Part shown: one piece after another, positions 34,705 through 46,340 of the stretch
How positions within the stretch are numbered: the stretch's first letter is position 1
How the letters are laid out: the number at the start of each line of letters is the position of its first letter
NCBI RefSeq assembly: GCF_021130785.1
Contig: NC_060213.1
Coordinates: 69,429,501-69,493,500 of the forward strand
Reading direction: 5' to 3'
Source of the DNA: Homalodisca vitripennis
Lineage: Eukaryota > Arthropoda > Insecta > Hemiptera > Cicadellidae
DNA length: 64,000 nucleotides
Position numbers and translations under genes: made by a program
Notes under the pieces: generated by a model
Told to the model about the DNA's origin: nothing
What the model saw: only the letters and a program-made list of their open reading frames with translations
Database searches by the model: none

Positions 34705-36630
34705 TGTCTTTTACAGGAATCGCTACAAATATGCGATGTTATTTTCGGGGCAAGCGAAAATATTCGCAACTTGCCAGATAGCCAGTCGAGCTGGGTTAGA
34801 AATTTCCAGGGTTCGAGAATTTCATACAACTATTATTTATTGTTAGGAGTCGAATCAGAGGGCCCCTGCGGAAGAAATTGATACTTCCAAAATAATGTTT
34901 GGGCTTACTTCATCACGTCAACTCCAATAAAATTTTGAAGAAGTAAAAAAATAAAAAAAATAATCTTGCTCAGAAAAATAAAAATTTCTTGTTCTAGGAA
35001 AGTTATTGTTCAAGCGAGTTCGATTTTCGAAAACAACTGTATTGTTTATTAATACGTCGGTCAGTGAGGAATTACAAGTAAGCTGAGTAGTCTCCACTGA
35101 TAACTTGGTCGGGGGAGTCGTATACAGTAATTATTGTAAGAGCCCGGGGTTGGAATAATTAATCGGTTAAATAATGATGGTTAGTAGAAGCAAAATACAA
35201 AATCAAAGCAAAATATGAATAGCAATGGCAAACAAAAGCAATATTCAAATAACACCAATAGCAAAATATACAATCTTATAATTTAAAAATTAGCCATGCA
35301 CCAATATCACAGTGCAACTACTATATACATAAAGCAAGCACTAACCATTAACAAAAAAATATTTCTACGGGATGCAAAAGCTAGATGCATTTATAATATA
35401 AAAATATACTAAGCTGTATTTATTCTGTAGGCAAGTGTATTAGCTCCAAAATAAAATATCAAGTTTACTTTCTCAGGCATATAATTTTTGGAAAAATAAA
35501 AAAAACAAAGTAATCACTTATAACACACCATGCAGAATTCCCTACCATATGCAAGCTAAGATAAAGGTAAATGATTTAAACTATGCAATAAGGCTACTAA
35601 GCTAAATTACTATAAATATTAGGGCTCTATGAATATCAAAGAAAAATTGAACACTCACCCTATCTGCACAGTTCACCAGAAAAATAAACTAAAATATCGT
35701 TAAATAAATATTTTGATGGAGGTTATCGGGGGGTGAGGGTGTCAGGACGTTCGCAAAATATAAAAAGAAAGGGTTGCGAGTCCCGAAATAGATAAAGGAG
35801 AAAAATAAAGATAATCACTTACAAAAATATAAATAATTAATAAAATGAAAATTAGATTGAACTTCAATAAGAAAGAAAAATATTTCCGCGTAGATTAGAG
35901 ATTCGCCAAGAAATGTGATAATAATCAGACAACAGAATGATGGTCGAGAAAACTTTATACCTAATATAAAAATTTACGTCGATTGAACATAAGATTTAGT
36001 TTATGAGGACGGGGTCGGTGGGAAGAAAGTATATATAAAAGGAAGTCGTGGGTATAGGATGCCAGTACTATCGCCGGAAAGAAAGCAGTGGTAAGGCGAG
36101 TCCCGACTGTTATAATTTTTTCCGGGTAGGAGATAATTGGTAGGAAAGTTCGTAAAGGAAACTCGGGATGAGGTGTCAGATCGATCGCCAGGAAAAGAAA
36201 TGCGAGATCTGAAAAATTTTAGAAAGGAAAATTTTAACACAGTAATTAAAAATTTTAGTCGAAATGACAAAAAAATAATCTGAGTAATTGAAATTCTAAA
36301 TATAAGTTAAATTGAAGAAAAGAAATAACTTTAGTAATTCAAGTTGAAAAAGTATTTAAAGTTTCAGTAAATTGAGAAAGTCAAATATATTCTATTTCAA
36401 TTTAATGATACCCTTAAATATCAAATAAATTATTAAGAGTATATTTAAAATCAAACAATTATCTTATCAAAATAAATCTATAACCATCAAACATTACTAA
36501 TATATTTCAGATCGATTAATTTTCATAAATGACAAATATAAAAATATTAAATTCTGTTTCACATAAAAAAAATTTGGAAGAATTGTTTATGGCGGAGATA
36601 ACACTTTAGTAAGGAACACAGGGTCGTTGT

Positions 36631-36640
36631 TCCTTACCTG
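36631..36640 (-). promoter_or_regulatory. Strong 5' splice-site match in the LTR/leader
   Basis: In minus sense CAGGTAAGGA is an optimal CAG|GTAAGG donor about 130 nt downstream of the predicted transcription start. It may serve a leader intron of the element. No acceptor can be assigned because the 5' copy of this region is deleted. Confidence 0.35.
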
Positions 36641-36789
36641 GTGCTGGATATCGGCGGCGGGCGTCGAGTCGCGATGTAGTCGTTCAGCGAGCGGGGTCGG
36701 GGGAAGGGGGGTCGAAGTAGTGGTGAGCAGCGGTCGTCGGCGGTGTCGCGGTCACTGGCTGTCTCTCCTGTGTCTTCAATCGGCCGTCA

Positions 36790-36796
36790 TTATATA
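36790..36796 (-). promoter_or_regulatory. TATA-box candidate in the LTR
   Basis: Minus-strand TATATAA about 265 bp inside the start of the LTR, embedded in a GC-rich block. This is a plausible U3 position for the element's promoter, which would put the start site near 36765. Confidence 0.45.
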
Positions 36797-37639
36797 GGTT
36801 CGCGCGATCGCGGGGGTGGGGGGAAGCCTTCTCCTCTCGCCGTGATCGGAGGGGAAGCGGCGATATCCGTGCGGGCACGGACCTGCCAGATAGCGTCTGA
36901 CTCATCGTCAGTAAAAATAATTATTTCGCTGATAATAATAAAACTCAAGTCGTTATTCATAATGTAAAAAAAAATTGTCTGTTCTAATTTTGCAATTTTA
37001 CTAATGAATATATTAAATTTAAATTTAATTTTGTATGTTAAAAAAAAGTAACATGTTACACCCCATCTGTACTTCGGGAAACAAAAAAAGAAGAAAAAAA
37101 GTTAAATGTGGTATTTGTATATAGATAAACAAAAAAGGTTACCGTAGTTTAACCTCCTCTTGTATTCGTTTTGAAAGTTTCTGAAATGAAATGAAACAAA
37201 CTAAAGACTCTTTTCGTACGAAAATTAATGTTTTAATCAACAAATAAAATAAAATGATAACATATTCCTGGTAAGAAAAAATATAACTAAAAACAAATTG
37301 CAATCTGCATAACCAAAAAAAAAAATAAATTATTTAACAAAACTAAAATTTACAATAAAATATATTACGGGCACAGTCTTTCACAATACATATAATTGCT
37401 AGAAAACAAAATCAGATCTCGCTTACTAATAATAAAAATAAACAAAAATCGAACTCGAAAATATAAAAATCTCTAAGGAAGGATATTAGACACGCCGGGT
37501 ACAGGAGAGTGGCAGTCTTTACAAGGAAGAATTTGGGGATAGAAAGGTGATTTTGTTTGTAGGAATACTAGTCTACTAAAGCAACTCTTGGCGCAAAAAA
37601 AAAAACACATCGGGCAACTAAGAAATCATACAATAAAAC

Positions 37640-38933
37640 AGATTAGTAGAAAGGAAACTATGGGCACACTACGGGGGGCAACACAGGGATCTAGTGTGCC
37701 TCCAAGGAAGAGTATGTCTTCAGATCCTTCGTATGGGCTCGGCCTACGTCTTTTCCTTGGAGATCTCGTAGTTCGAATATATTCCATCCTATTTTTCTAT
37801 ATAGGATGTATGGTCCCTTCAAACTTTGGTGCCAATTTTCCTGCTATATTTCTCAGCCGCTGAGGAAAGTGTATGGCTGCGCCTCAAAACTTGTTGGCCT
37901 ATTACAAAACTGTTATCTCTTCTTCTGAGGTTATAGTAGTGAGCTTGGCGAGTGTGTGCTTTTTCCATGTTTAGCTTACATTTTTTCCCTTAATTTTAGC
38001 ATGAAGTTCATTCGAGTTTCATGTATATCAATTTCGCTAGGTTTAACAGCACCTTGAGTGGCATTCTCTAATACTTGGCCGTAGATACAGTTTGGAGTTT
38101 TAAGTTCTCTGCCAAAATTGAGCATGGCCGGAGTAAATTTTGTTGATTCGCTACAACATGTATTTAACGCAAATCTAAATTCATTTAAATGTTGATCCAA
38201 CTACGATGATCATTTCGCACGAACTGAGAAATCATAGTTTTTAATACGCGGTTCGTTCGCTCTGTTGGATTACTCTGCGGACTATAAGGTGCGGTTGTTT
38301 TGTGAATTATTCCCCAATCACTTGTAAGTTTTTGGAAGATTTTCGAGAGGTATTGCGTTCCGTTATCTGTCAGTACTACTTCTGGAGCACCATATCGCAT
38401 CAATATAAGGTCTTCGAACTTTTCTGCCACCTTCTTAGCAGTTGCTGATGGTAATGCTACAATTTCTACCCATTTGGTAAAGGTATCTTGGAACACCAGG
38501 ATAAATCTGTTTCCTTTACGAGATCGAGTAAGGGTCCCATCAGATCGCTGGTTACTGTGAACCAAGGTCCTTGGGGGCGTCTGAAATTGCATTTTCCCCA
38601 CCGTTTACATTGTTCCACCTTGTATCTCTGGCAAGTGTCGCAATTTTTTACGTATTTTCGAATATCGTTTCTCCATCCAGGCCAAAAGTATCTGGCGCTG
38701 ATTTTCTGGATCGTTTTGTTTACACCTAAATGGCCAGCTGTTGCGCTGTCATGATTTTCTTTCAGTACACCGGACTTTAGAGAATCTGGTACGCAAAGTT
38801 TCCAATTGGTTTTTGGGTCGGTAGATGATTTATCGATTTTTCGGTATAGTTTATTTCCTCGAATGGTGTAATCTGCATATTTATTCGGACTTGCAGATAC
38901 CTTCCGAAGCATTTTCGAGTGCCAATCGGGCAT
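37640..38933 (-). pseudogene. Gypsy integrase
   Basis: In minus sense the N-terminal zinc-binding region reads HDSATAGHLGVNKT..YFWPGW and then NCDTCQRYK (HHCC motif). The catalytic core follows with FILVFQDTFTKWVE, VVLTDNGTQYLS and YSPQSNPTERTNRVLK, which carry D, D and E. The C-terminal part is in shifted frames: an AHYYNLRRRDNSF segment near 37920, then a KIGWNIFELRDLQGKDVGR segment and an HTKDLKTY tail near 37700-37790. At least three frame breaks separate the parts (for example at about 38200, 38570 and 37800). The triad residues are present, but no continuous protein can be made. Confidence 0.85.
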
Positions 38934-39112
38934 AAGTTCGCCTGAAGCTGTTTTCTAGCCTTGGTTCCTTGGTTCCTTGTTTTTGAGCGATAGTTGCCTC
39001 CGAGAGTTATTCGAACTGTCGTTGGCGGTGCTACAACCAACGGTTGAACCGACTACAGGATCACAGCTTGACGTGTCGATCGGATACCGGGAGAGTGCGT
39101 CTGCTACTCGGT

Positions 39113-39442
39113 TCAGGACTCATCCCTTGCGGTATTGGACTTCGAAGTCATGTTGCCTGTAGTATTCCAGCATCCAGCGAGCAAGTCTTCCGGATGGTTT
39201 TCTCCAAACTCATCAACCACTTTTAAAGCTTGATGGTCAGTTATCGCAATATAAACTTGTACCCTTCGAGGTACGGACGAAATTTTTGAAACGGCCCATA
39301 CCAGAGCTAGGCATTCTTTCTCGGTTACGGAAAATTTCTTTTCATTCTCGTGTAAAAGTCGACTCGCATATGCAATAACCTTCTCCCGCTTGCCAATAGT
39401 TTGGGTAAGTGAAGCCCCTAAACCTTCATTGGAGGCATCCAC
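39113..39442 (-). pseudogene. Gypsy RNase H domain
   Basis: In minus sense the domain opens with MDASNEGLGASLTQ and continues IAYASRLLHENEKKFSVTEK, then ECLALVW, the standard Ty3/Gypsy RNase H signature with the first catalytic aspartate. A later DHQAL block is present before the frame degenerates near 39180. It lies directly downstream of the RT, separated by a broken connection region (39443-39665). Confidence 0.85.
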
Positions 39443-39665
39443 GTGGACCGTAAAAGTTTCCTTGAAGTCAGGGCAGGCTAAGACCGGTGCGGTAGAAAGT
39501 TTTGCTTTAAGGGAATTGAATGCTCGTTCTTGAGAATCCGTCCAATTCCCATCTATTCCCCTTTCTTAAGAGTTTCGTCAATGGCTTAGATATGTTTGCA
39601 AAGTTTTCGATAAATCGTCTGTACCAAGACGCAAGTCCCAAGAAACTCCGTACTTGTTTACAGTT

Positions 39666-40423
39666 TTAGGTGCTGGAAAATCTACAATTGATTTTAACCT
39701 TTTCCGGATCCGTCTGGATTCCTCTCTCGTTTATTACGTGGCCAAGGTATTTCAACTCCTTTTTACAAAAGTTACATTTTTCCATATTTGGTAATAATCC
39801 TGCATTTCTAAGGCGTTCAAACACTTCTTTCAGAAGTTTTAAATGATCTTCGAAAGTTCGGGATACCAGCACCAAATCGTCTAAATAGGCAAAAGCGTAA
39901 GGCTCAAACTCAGGTCCTATCACTTGGTCTAGCAATCTCTGAAAGGTAGCCGGAGCAGAGTGTATGCCAAATGGCATGACCTTTGAATTGGAATAACCCT
40001 CTGCCGGAACGGTGAAAGCCGTAATTGGTCTACTGTTAACTTCGAGAGGTACCTGCCAATAGCCATCCTTTAGGTCGATCGTGGATATATAGTAAGCATT
40101 TCTCAGTTTGTCGAGTATCGCACTTATTTGGGGAAGGGGATATGCCATCCTTCTCACTGACCGCATTAACTCGCCTTAAGTCGATGCAACACCTTACTTT
40201 TCCATTCGATTTCTTAACCAGCACTAGTGAGAGCTCCAAGGGCTAGATGATGGATGAGTTCAATGATGCCTGACTTCCAGCATCTTGTCAACTTCTTTGT
40301 TAATGATCGCCTGCATTGCCGGTTGCGATAATAATACCTCTGTTTTATGGGTGTATCAGTTTTAAGGCGAATTTTATGTTCCACTAATGTCGTGCGACCA
40401 ATAAAACCATCGAACAAATTCAA
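39666..40423 (-). pseudogene. Gypsy reverse transcriptase
   Basis: Three overlapping minus frames cover it. The N-terminal part (40214-40423) has the HKIRLKTDTPIKQRYY block. The middle (40036-40239) has LVLVKKSNGKVRCCIDLRRV. The main frame (39666-40166) has MAYPLPQISAILDKLRNA, ISTIDLKDGYWQVPL, VMPFGIHSAPATFQRLLD, AYLDDLVLVS (the YxDD active site) and LKYLGHVINERGI. The active-site aspartates are intact. Small insertions or deletions near 40160 and 40225 separate the frames. Confidence 0.9.
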
Positions 40424-40562
40424 CTGATAATCAAGAATTCTTTCAGTTTTTTACTTTCTACTTCTGTTAGTGTCATAACGGCATCAGTATGAATAGTCTT
40501 TGAATTATCGCATCTAGTCACTGTTTCTGCAGTACTTTCATGAGGAGTGATATCGATCAGTT

Positions 40563-41033
40563 TTAAAGCGTTATAACGTCCATACCCAAAATCATCGGCG
40601 TAGTTAAGCCTGGTAGAAACAGGGCACGTACCTTAGTTGTAATATCGGCTATTTCGCAGTTAAATTCGAAGGCCTGAGATATCTGGCTATTTGTGCTATC
40701 GGCCATATTAACATTAACATTTACGTTCTTAGGCCTAACACCTAACTGTAATAGATGATTAGCTACTCTTTCCCCTATAATAGTCACCATTGATCCCGTA
40801 TCAAGCAGTGCACAAAAGGTATTTTCTTGAATCTTAATGGATACAAATGGTCTAGGATCGTTCGATTTAACTTCTGCACAGCTGCTTTTGTTAAATTCTT
40901 TTATTTGGTTTGAGCCATTTGGGCCATTCGATTGAGGTGATTTGTTTGCCCCAGAGTCCCGGGACACCTCTGACGCTCCGGGCTCCGGAAATGTTTCCCT
41001 GCCTGCAAGGACACTGGACGGTTCGGATTCCAA
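40563..41033 (-). pseudogene. Gypsy protease region
   Basis: A 156-codon minus frame ends in an aspartic protease domain: FCALLDTGSMVTIIGERVAN (DTGS active site), then a long stretch to the conserved LPGLTTPMILGMDVI. The N-terminal half is an S/N/P-rich linker following the gag zinc knuckle. A short frame break lies between this domain and the RT start at about 40423-40560. Confidence 0.85.
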
Positions 41034-41039
41034 TTTTTT

Positions 41040-41732
41040 TTACAGTTAAAACAGCGAATAGTTTTAGGGAGAGGACACTGGTGGTATTTATGCCCTTTAG
41101 TTTCTCGCAATTCCAACAAGTAGGAATGGTTAGTCGTTGTATCTGTAGTAAGATGCCTTGGCTGAGTAGTGTTAGTCGGGGCAGTTGTAGACGGCTCGAA
41201 CCTTTCGTTTATCGGTAAAAGATTTGGGTTTATCGTGATACAGTTCTGGCTTATCTATCATCTGTACTGGGTATGACTTAAAAACTCTACGTTTTGTGTC
41301 GTATGCTGTCTCAGGTACCATGGATTGAGCCGGATTTGGAGGAGGTCGGTAACTATTCTTCTCTCGCAAATAACTTTCATAACCTTCGGCAAGATGAATT
41401 AATTCACTAATCGAGTGAAAACTTTCCCTTCTGATCGTTAATTTGTATTCAGGGTCTCATGTTTGAATATAATCGGTTTTAGTGTTTGGTTTACAGAGAA
41501 GCCACCAACGTCGTCGAATTAGAGTCGTAAGGGCTACAATAAATTTTCGCATTGGCTCACTCTCGCCCTGAGTTCTTCGAGTTATTTCCTCATCCAAGTT
41601 ACGGTCGGTAATCTGGAGGAAGATACTGCTCTTCGAAGCTGATTATAAAGTCGTCATAGTTTGTCCAAAATGACTTATTATTTCGGTACCAGAAAAGAGC
41701 GTTTCCCTTAAAAAGTTCCGGTAATGCTTTTA
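41040..41732 (-). pseudogene. Gypsy gag, truncated
   Basis: In minus sense 41599-41732 gives LPELFKGNALFWYRNNKSFW and EEQYLPPDYR, the capsid region (ELLxGxALxWYR..FxxxYLPxDY). An arginine/lysine-rich linker with Y-P-x repeats follows (41172-41369). Then comes a zinc knuckle near 41050-41115, CWNC..GHKYHQC and RCFNCKK, with one extra residue in the first knuckle. The N-terminal part is missing because the sequence jumps to the LTR stub at 41733. Confidence 0.8.
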
Positions 41733-41760
41733 GTATGTTAAAAAAAAGTAACATGTTACA
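41733..41760 (-). repeat. 28-bp stub of the Gypsy 5' LTR
   Basis: Identical to 37033-37060 (minus sense TGTAACATGTTACTTTTTTT..), then abruptly gag. It shows a large deletion from just inside the 5' LTR into gag. AATA follows at 41761-41764. Confidence 0.75.
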
Positions 41761-41764
41761 AATA

Positions 41765-43204
41765 GTTATAGCTACAAGGCAGGAGTGCACCCCACCACGT
41801 GTTACAGGCGTTTTCTTCTCTGAGGTTGAATGTAAATGTTCAAGCTTTTTTCATTCTTACAGGTATGCTACATGTGTTACTCTGTCGATGTTAAAATGTT
41901 ATGTGATTGTAATCAGGTTGCTTACAGATTTATTTATTTAGCTATTTCTTATGAAGACAGATAGAATGATATATTATATAAATACAATCTCCCAGTTCGT
42001 AGTTTGATTGGTTTCGCTAACGCTTATGCAGTAAGATACATAGAACACATTTCAATGTGTAGGTGCTGTTGATATTATCTTGAGTTACATAAATATTACA
42101 AAAAATACTCTGGGCAGGAAAGTCTATATGTAAGTTTTTCTGAGTTTAACTATTTTATCTATATTTTACTAGCTTATTCCGTAGAAAATGTTTATGTACT
42201 CTGAAAATACATCTTTGCCTTCAGAGATGATAATAATCACATACCTGATGTATACTGTGAATTATCCTAGGATGATTATTGCTGCTTGAATTTAAAATTA
42301 CACAGTCCTAAAAACATAGTCCTATAGTTCTAAATACGTCCTTCCAAAGTTCCCAGGTAACTTGCCCAGAAAGATTACTTCCCTTTAACTAAACAACCGC
42401 ACATCTGGTAATACGAAGTGAGGACCACGACCATGAAATTTGACAACTAGGAAGTAAATTATGAACTTGGAACACCATATTAATTAACTTTAAATCAATG
42501 AACTGCTTTATTACAAGTGTTAAGTACGTGCAATTTTACTACTGGCTTACTCGTCAAGAAAAAAGGATATAAATAATTCCTTTCGTCATTTATTGTACAA
42601 TATATTATATGAATACTTAGAAGAAATTCTTGGCTTAGTAACTATTAATATACCTAAACTTATTACTTAGAGACACAGCTCGCAGGGATTTGGCTTTGTG
42701 GATTAAATAGGCCAATTTGCCCAATGGATATGGACACACCAGTACCGGAAGTAGGTACTCAATTTAGCCAAGCATAACAATTTGGAGGTGATAAGTTATG
42801 ATCGTTTTTTTTTCATGATAAAAATATCAAAATGGCGAAAATATTTTTTATTTTTATACTTATGCATTTTTTATACTATATAATTGGTATATGTAACTAT
42901 ACATTTCAAGGCTTGATTTTGCTTAAGCACAACATTCACTTGCGATCAATCGAATAACTTAATTAAAAAAACTGTTTTATGGAATAATTATTATGATATT
43001 TAAATGTGTCAAAGGTTAGGTTTTAAATCCTTACTAAATTAGTTCTAAATCGTGTAATACAATTTATATTGTGTCTGTTAGAGGTAAAATACCTATGAGT
43101 TGACAATTTAAGATCAATTGTGTATTTGTATTTTCATACGTCAGGGACAACAATTATTGCTTGACTATCCAATGTTTCAAGTAAAAATAATAATCTTGTA
43201 ACGA
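41765..43204. other. AT-rich intergenic stretch, nothing recognised
   Basis: No frame, element or RNA that I can support. Confidence 0.4.
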
Positions 43205-44175
43205 ATAAAAAAAACGATTTCAGTGCTTTTGAGCAAACACAGGTAAGGATGATCGGTCAATAAACAGTTTTGGTTACTTGACAGTTTTGGTCACTGTTGA
43301 ATACGTAGATATCAATGCACTCATCCATACAAAGCAGCGACTGAGTTTTAATAATGTTTCGCATAAATGGATATATGTTTTGTAAAGTTCACTTTATGTT
43401 TATTTTGCAGATTCGTTTTTATTATTAAAGTGCCAAAACCTTTATCAAATTGTAGCTAAGAACGGCATAGAACTTTCATTTAGTTAAGAAAACTATATAA
43501 GTTTTATTTATTAAACCCATTGATATTTTTATGTTCTTCGGTTTTATTTGATTTCTTCTTTGGTAACGAAAACTAAATTTCAATGTGTTTGTGACAAGTA
43601 TTATCCCATATAAACTTACTAATATACTACGTTTTTTTTATTTTTCAGTGTCTATATTGCTAATGCTGATAACCTGTTTATAGGTGTCTATTAATACATT
43701 TGTAGCTTACTACAATGAAGTATTTATTGCACTAAGCAATATATATTTTAGAACTAACAGTTGTTTCTGTAATTTTTACCTACTTAAACTTTATAATTTA
43801 CAATAATCAGGTAATAATATTGTTTCGTCCGTTTCCCTGCCATAGTTTAACTATTATTTACTTTTTCGTATAATTTTGGATGAATATTTATTATTTTGAA
43901 GCATTAAATTACTAAATTAATTATTATTACTAATTTGAAAACTATAAACTTACTCTTTTATTGCCAACCGGTTAATACTGTATTACAGTGTTCTAATATA
44001 TCTAAGTAATTAGTAAAGAGAATCTAAGGCTTAACTAGAAATTGGTAGGATCAGTTAAACCGCTGTTCTACTTAAACGCTGATGGACCATTAATCTTTGT
44101 TTTATCCCTCACTTTAAATGACTAAGAAGCCCCAGTTTTGTTAAAATAGGAGGAAACTCTTATATAGTGTTTAAA
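43205..44175 (+). repeat. Segmental duplication, copy A
   Basis: Collinear blocks match 45423-46340: GATGATCGG..AACAGTTT, GTTGAATACGTA, CTCATCCATACAAAGCAGCG, ATATATCTAAGTAATTA, AATCTAAGGCTTA, ATTGGTAGGATCA, then CATTAATCTTTGTTTTATCC and AAACTCTTATA. Divergence between blocks is high. No coding sign. Confidence 0.8.
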
Positions 44176-44730
44176 ACCTTATTCGCATTACTGTTCCAGG
44201 TTCTGAGGCAATACGATATAATATTTTAGCTATACACACATTGTAAAAACCTGACATTTATAGTTAAACTATTGCAGTATATAAATGTAAATATGTTATC
44301 ACTTTTTATCATCACCATTACAGCCGTACCTCAAATAAATAGTTACAAAACCTGGTAGGGACATTTTATTAGTTAATGGCAAGGTAAAATTCACAATGAT
44401 TGTATATATGTAATGTATTTAAGGTAGCCAATTCACATTAAATTAGTTATGAGGCCTATAATGGATTTAGTTGATATTTCGTCATATAGAGCACAAAACA
44501 GTCTAAGTCGACAGTCATAGGTGCAGTGCTACCAACGTAAATGCCTCCACTTAATGTCTATCATATTATACCATCAGTTTTTGTTTCTCTTTCGCTGCTA
44601 ACTTATGCCTACACATATTTATTCATATTCACTGTTTATTGTATGCCATAGTTTATCTTATCACTATTGTTATTTTTACTGTTTGCTGTTTTGAAACATT
44701 GTTATGAATATCCCTGTTATATTATTTTAT

Positions 44731-45055
44731 AGTTTATTATGTTATTTATGTTATTATGTTATTTCTGTTATTATGTTATTTCTGTTATTATGTTATTTCT
44801 TTTATTATGTTATTTCTGTTATTTATGTTATTTCTATTGTTATGTTATTTCTATTATTATAGTTTATTTATTTGTTGCATATTTATTCTAGCATATATCA
44901 TGCCTTGCAATAGAGTATTATGTAATATTTTTTCAGTCTTTCACATGTTACGTTGTGGGGTTTTTTTTGTTTAGGTTAAGTTATAATAATTTAGTATATT
45001 GATCTTGAATGTAAAAATGGAGAGTATGTCCGTTGGAAATAAATAAATAAATAAG
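44731..45055 (+). repeat. TTATGTTATTTCTG repeat and (AAAT)n tail, probable LINE 3' end
   Basis: 44731-44866 is a run of TTATTATGTTATTTCTG-like units of about 17 bp. About 150 bp on, GGAAATAAATAAATAAATAAG at 45037-45054 looks like the short tandem tail of an insect LINE. No protein domain precedes it, so this would be a severely 5'-truncated copy lying between the two duplication copies. Confidence 0.5.
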
Positions 45056-45422
45056 TCGACCCTGTAATATAATTGCTATATTTACAGTTTAATTAGATCA
45101 AATTAGTCCCAAACAAAGAACAATAAATTAATGAAGGAAGTTTAGTTAGGATATTTGAAATATGTTAATTTATATATTTTTGTCTTGTTTTTATATTAGG
45201 AAAAAGTCTTACTCAATCTTCTACTATTCAGTATAATGTAAATGTAGTGTTTCTTTTAAAATAAATATCCTACTTAGTACATTTCACATTGGTTTCTAAT
45301 ATAACAGTTTACACGCAAATCATTTTACTAAACGTGAAGCTACTTCTTTAGTGAAAATTGAATTTCAAACAAGATTGTTACGAAGGCTGAGTGATTATTG
45401 TTAGACCAATCATATAACTAAG

Positions 45423-46340
45423 ATCAAAGCCGTTTTTTATTGACTCTCAGAAAACGCTTTTCTAATGCTGTAAAATGAGCACGGATAAGAATGATCGGGT
45501 AAACAGTTTCGTGAAAGATACGTGAATAGGTTTGGTCACGGTTGAATACGTAAATACACAGTGCGCTCATCCATACAAAGCAGCGGATAAGGTTGTGATG
45601 TATGTGCCGCAATACTTAATATCTGGTTTGTAAAGCTCGCGTTATTTTTATTTTCCTTGTAGATTTTATTTAAGTACATATACATTGATACACATTTAGC
45701 TAAGAACAGATTAGCATGTTCTGTTAGTTGAGAAAAACACATACTTTTTTTATTTTACCATTTGAATTGTATTTTATTAGCTCTTATTTTATAAAATCTT
45801 TAACTTCATGTATGATTATAGGAATTCATATAATATATTGCATATTATATGAATACATACAAGATATGCATGAAATAACATGACTTCGATGCATATGGTA
45901 TCTGTTTTATTCTTGTATTATATAGTTATTCCATATAGTTTTAAGCTATATAAGTTACTATGAGTACACTTCAAACAAATATTTACTGTTTTCTTTAAGA
46001 CATATATCTACTTTTGCTACTATAATATTTACTTTTTCGGATAAATCTTATTACGGTTTATTGTAATTAACTGTAATACTTCAGAATTTCCAAATTAATT
46101 ACTATTATGATTTTTCCAAAACAATATTATTGTTTTAATTCCAACCAACTGTATAATATTGCTTTAATATATCTAAGTAATTACTATAGAAAATCTAAGG
46201 CTTAGCTGGAAGATTGGTAGGATCAATTAAAGCGCCATTTTGCTCAAGCCGTGATGGATCATTAATCTTTGTTTTATCCTTACTTTAGATCAATAAGGGA
46301 CTCCATTTTCGTCAAAAAGGGAGAAAGCTCTTATACTGTA
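45423..46340 (+). repeat. Segmental duplication, copy B
   Basis: Partner of 43205-44175, about 2.2 kb away in the same orientation, with the same order of conserved blocks. The insertion of the LINE-like tail between copies may postdate the duplication. Confidence 0.8.

Larger units (their letters stand above)
34705..37060 (-). repeat. 3' LTR of the Gypsy element
   Basis: The right boundary is solid. In minus sense the polypurine run AGATGGGG is followed directly by TGTAACATGTTAC, and the same 28 bases recur as the 5' LTR stub. The left boundary is less certain. TGTCTTTTACAGG at 34705 gives a TG..CA-type end and a matching AATA duplication, making a long LTR of about 2.36 kb. A GC-rich block (36600-36900) and loosely repeated purine-rich blocks with GCGAGTCCCGA (about 35770 and 36090) lie inside. 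Confidence 0.5.
34705..41760 (-). mobile_element. Ty3/Gypsy LTR retrotransposon, 5'-deleted, minus strand
   Basis: Reading on the minus strand, the order is 5' LTR stub (41733-41760), gag, protease, RT, RNase H, integrase, a short A/T-rich 3' region and a polypurine tract (AGATGGGG), then the 3' LTR starting TGTAACATGTTAC at 37060. This domain order, with integrase last, is diagnostic of Ty3/Gypsy. The first 28 bases of the LTR recur at the right edge and then jump straight into gag, so most of the 5' LTR, the primer-binding site and the start of gag are deleted. The left boundary at 34705 is inferred from a TG start and AATA on both sides (34701-34704 and 41761-41764). Pol is riddled with frameshifts and stops, so the copy is dead. 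Confidence 0.8.

Noticed and set aside
36684..36967. Genes on either strand in the GC-rich block (73-74 codon frames)
   Set aside because: The block is the promoter region of the Gypsy LTR. The frames are arginine/proline/serine-rich by-products of GC-rich DNA.
38488..41218. Plus-strand frames across the Gypsy pol region
   Set aside because: They are antisense shadows of the integrase and gag/protease domains read on the minus strand.
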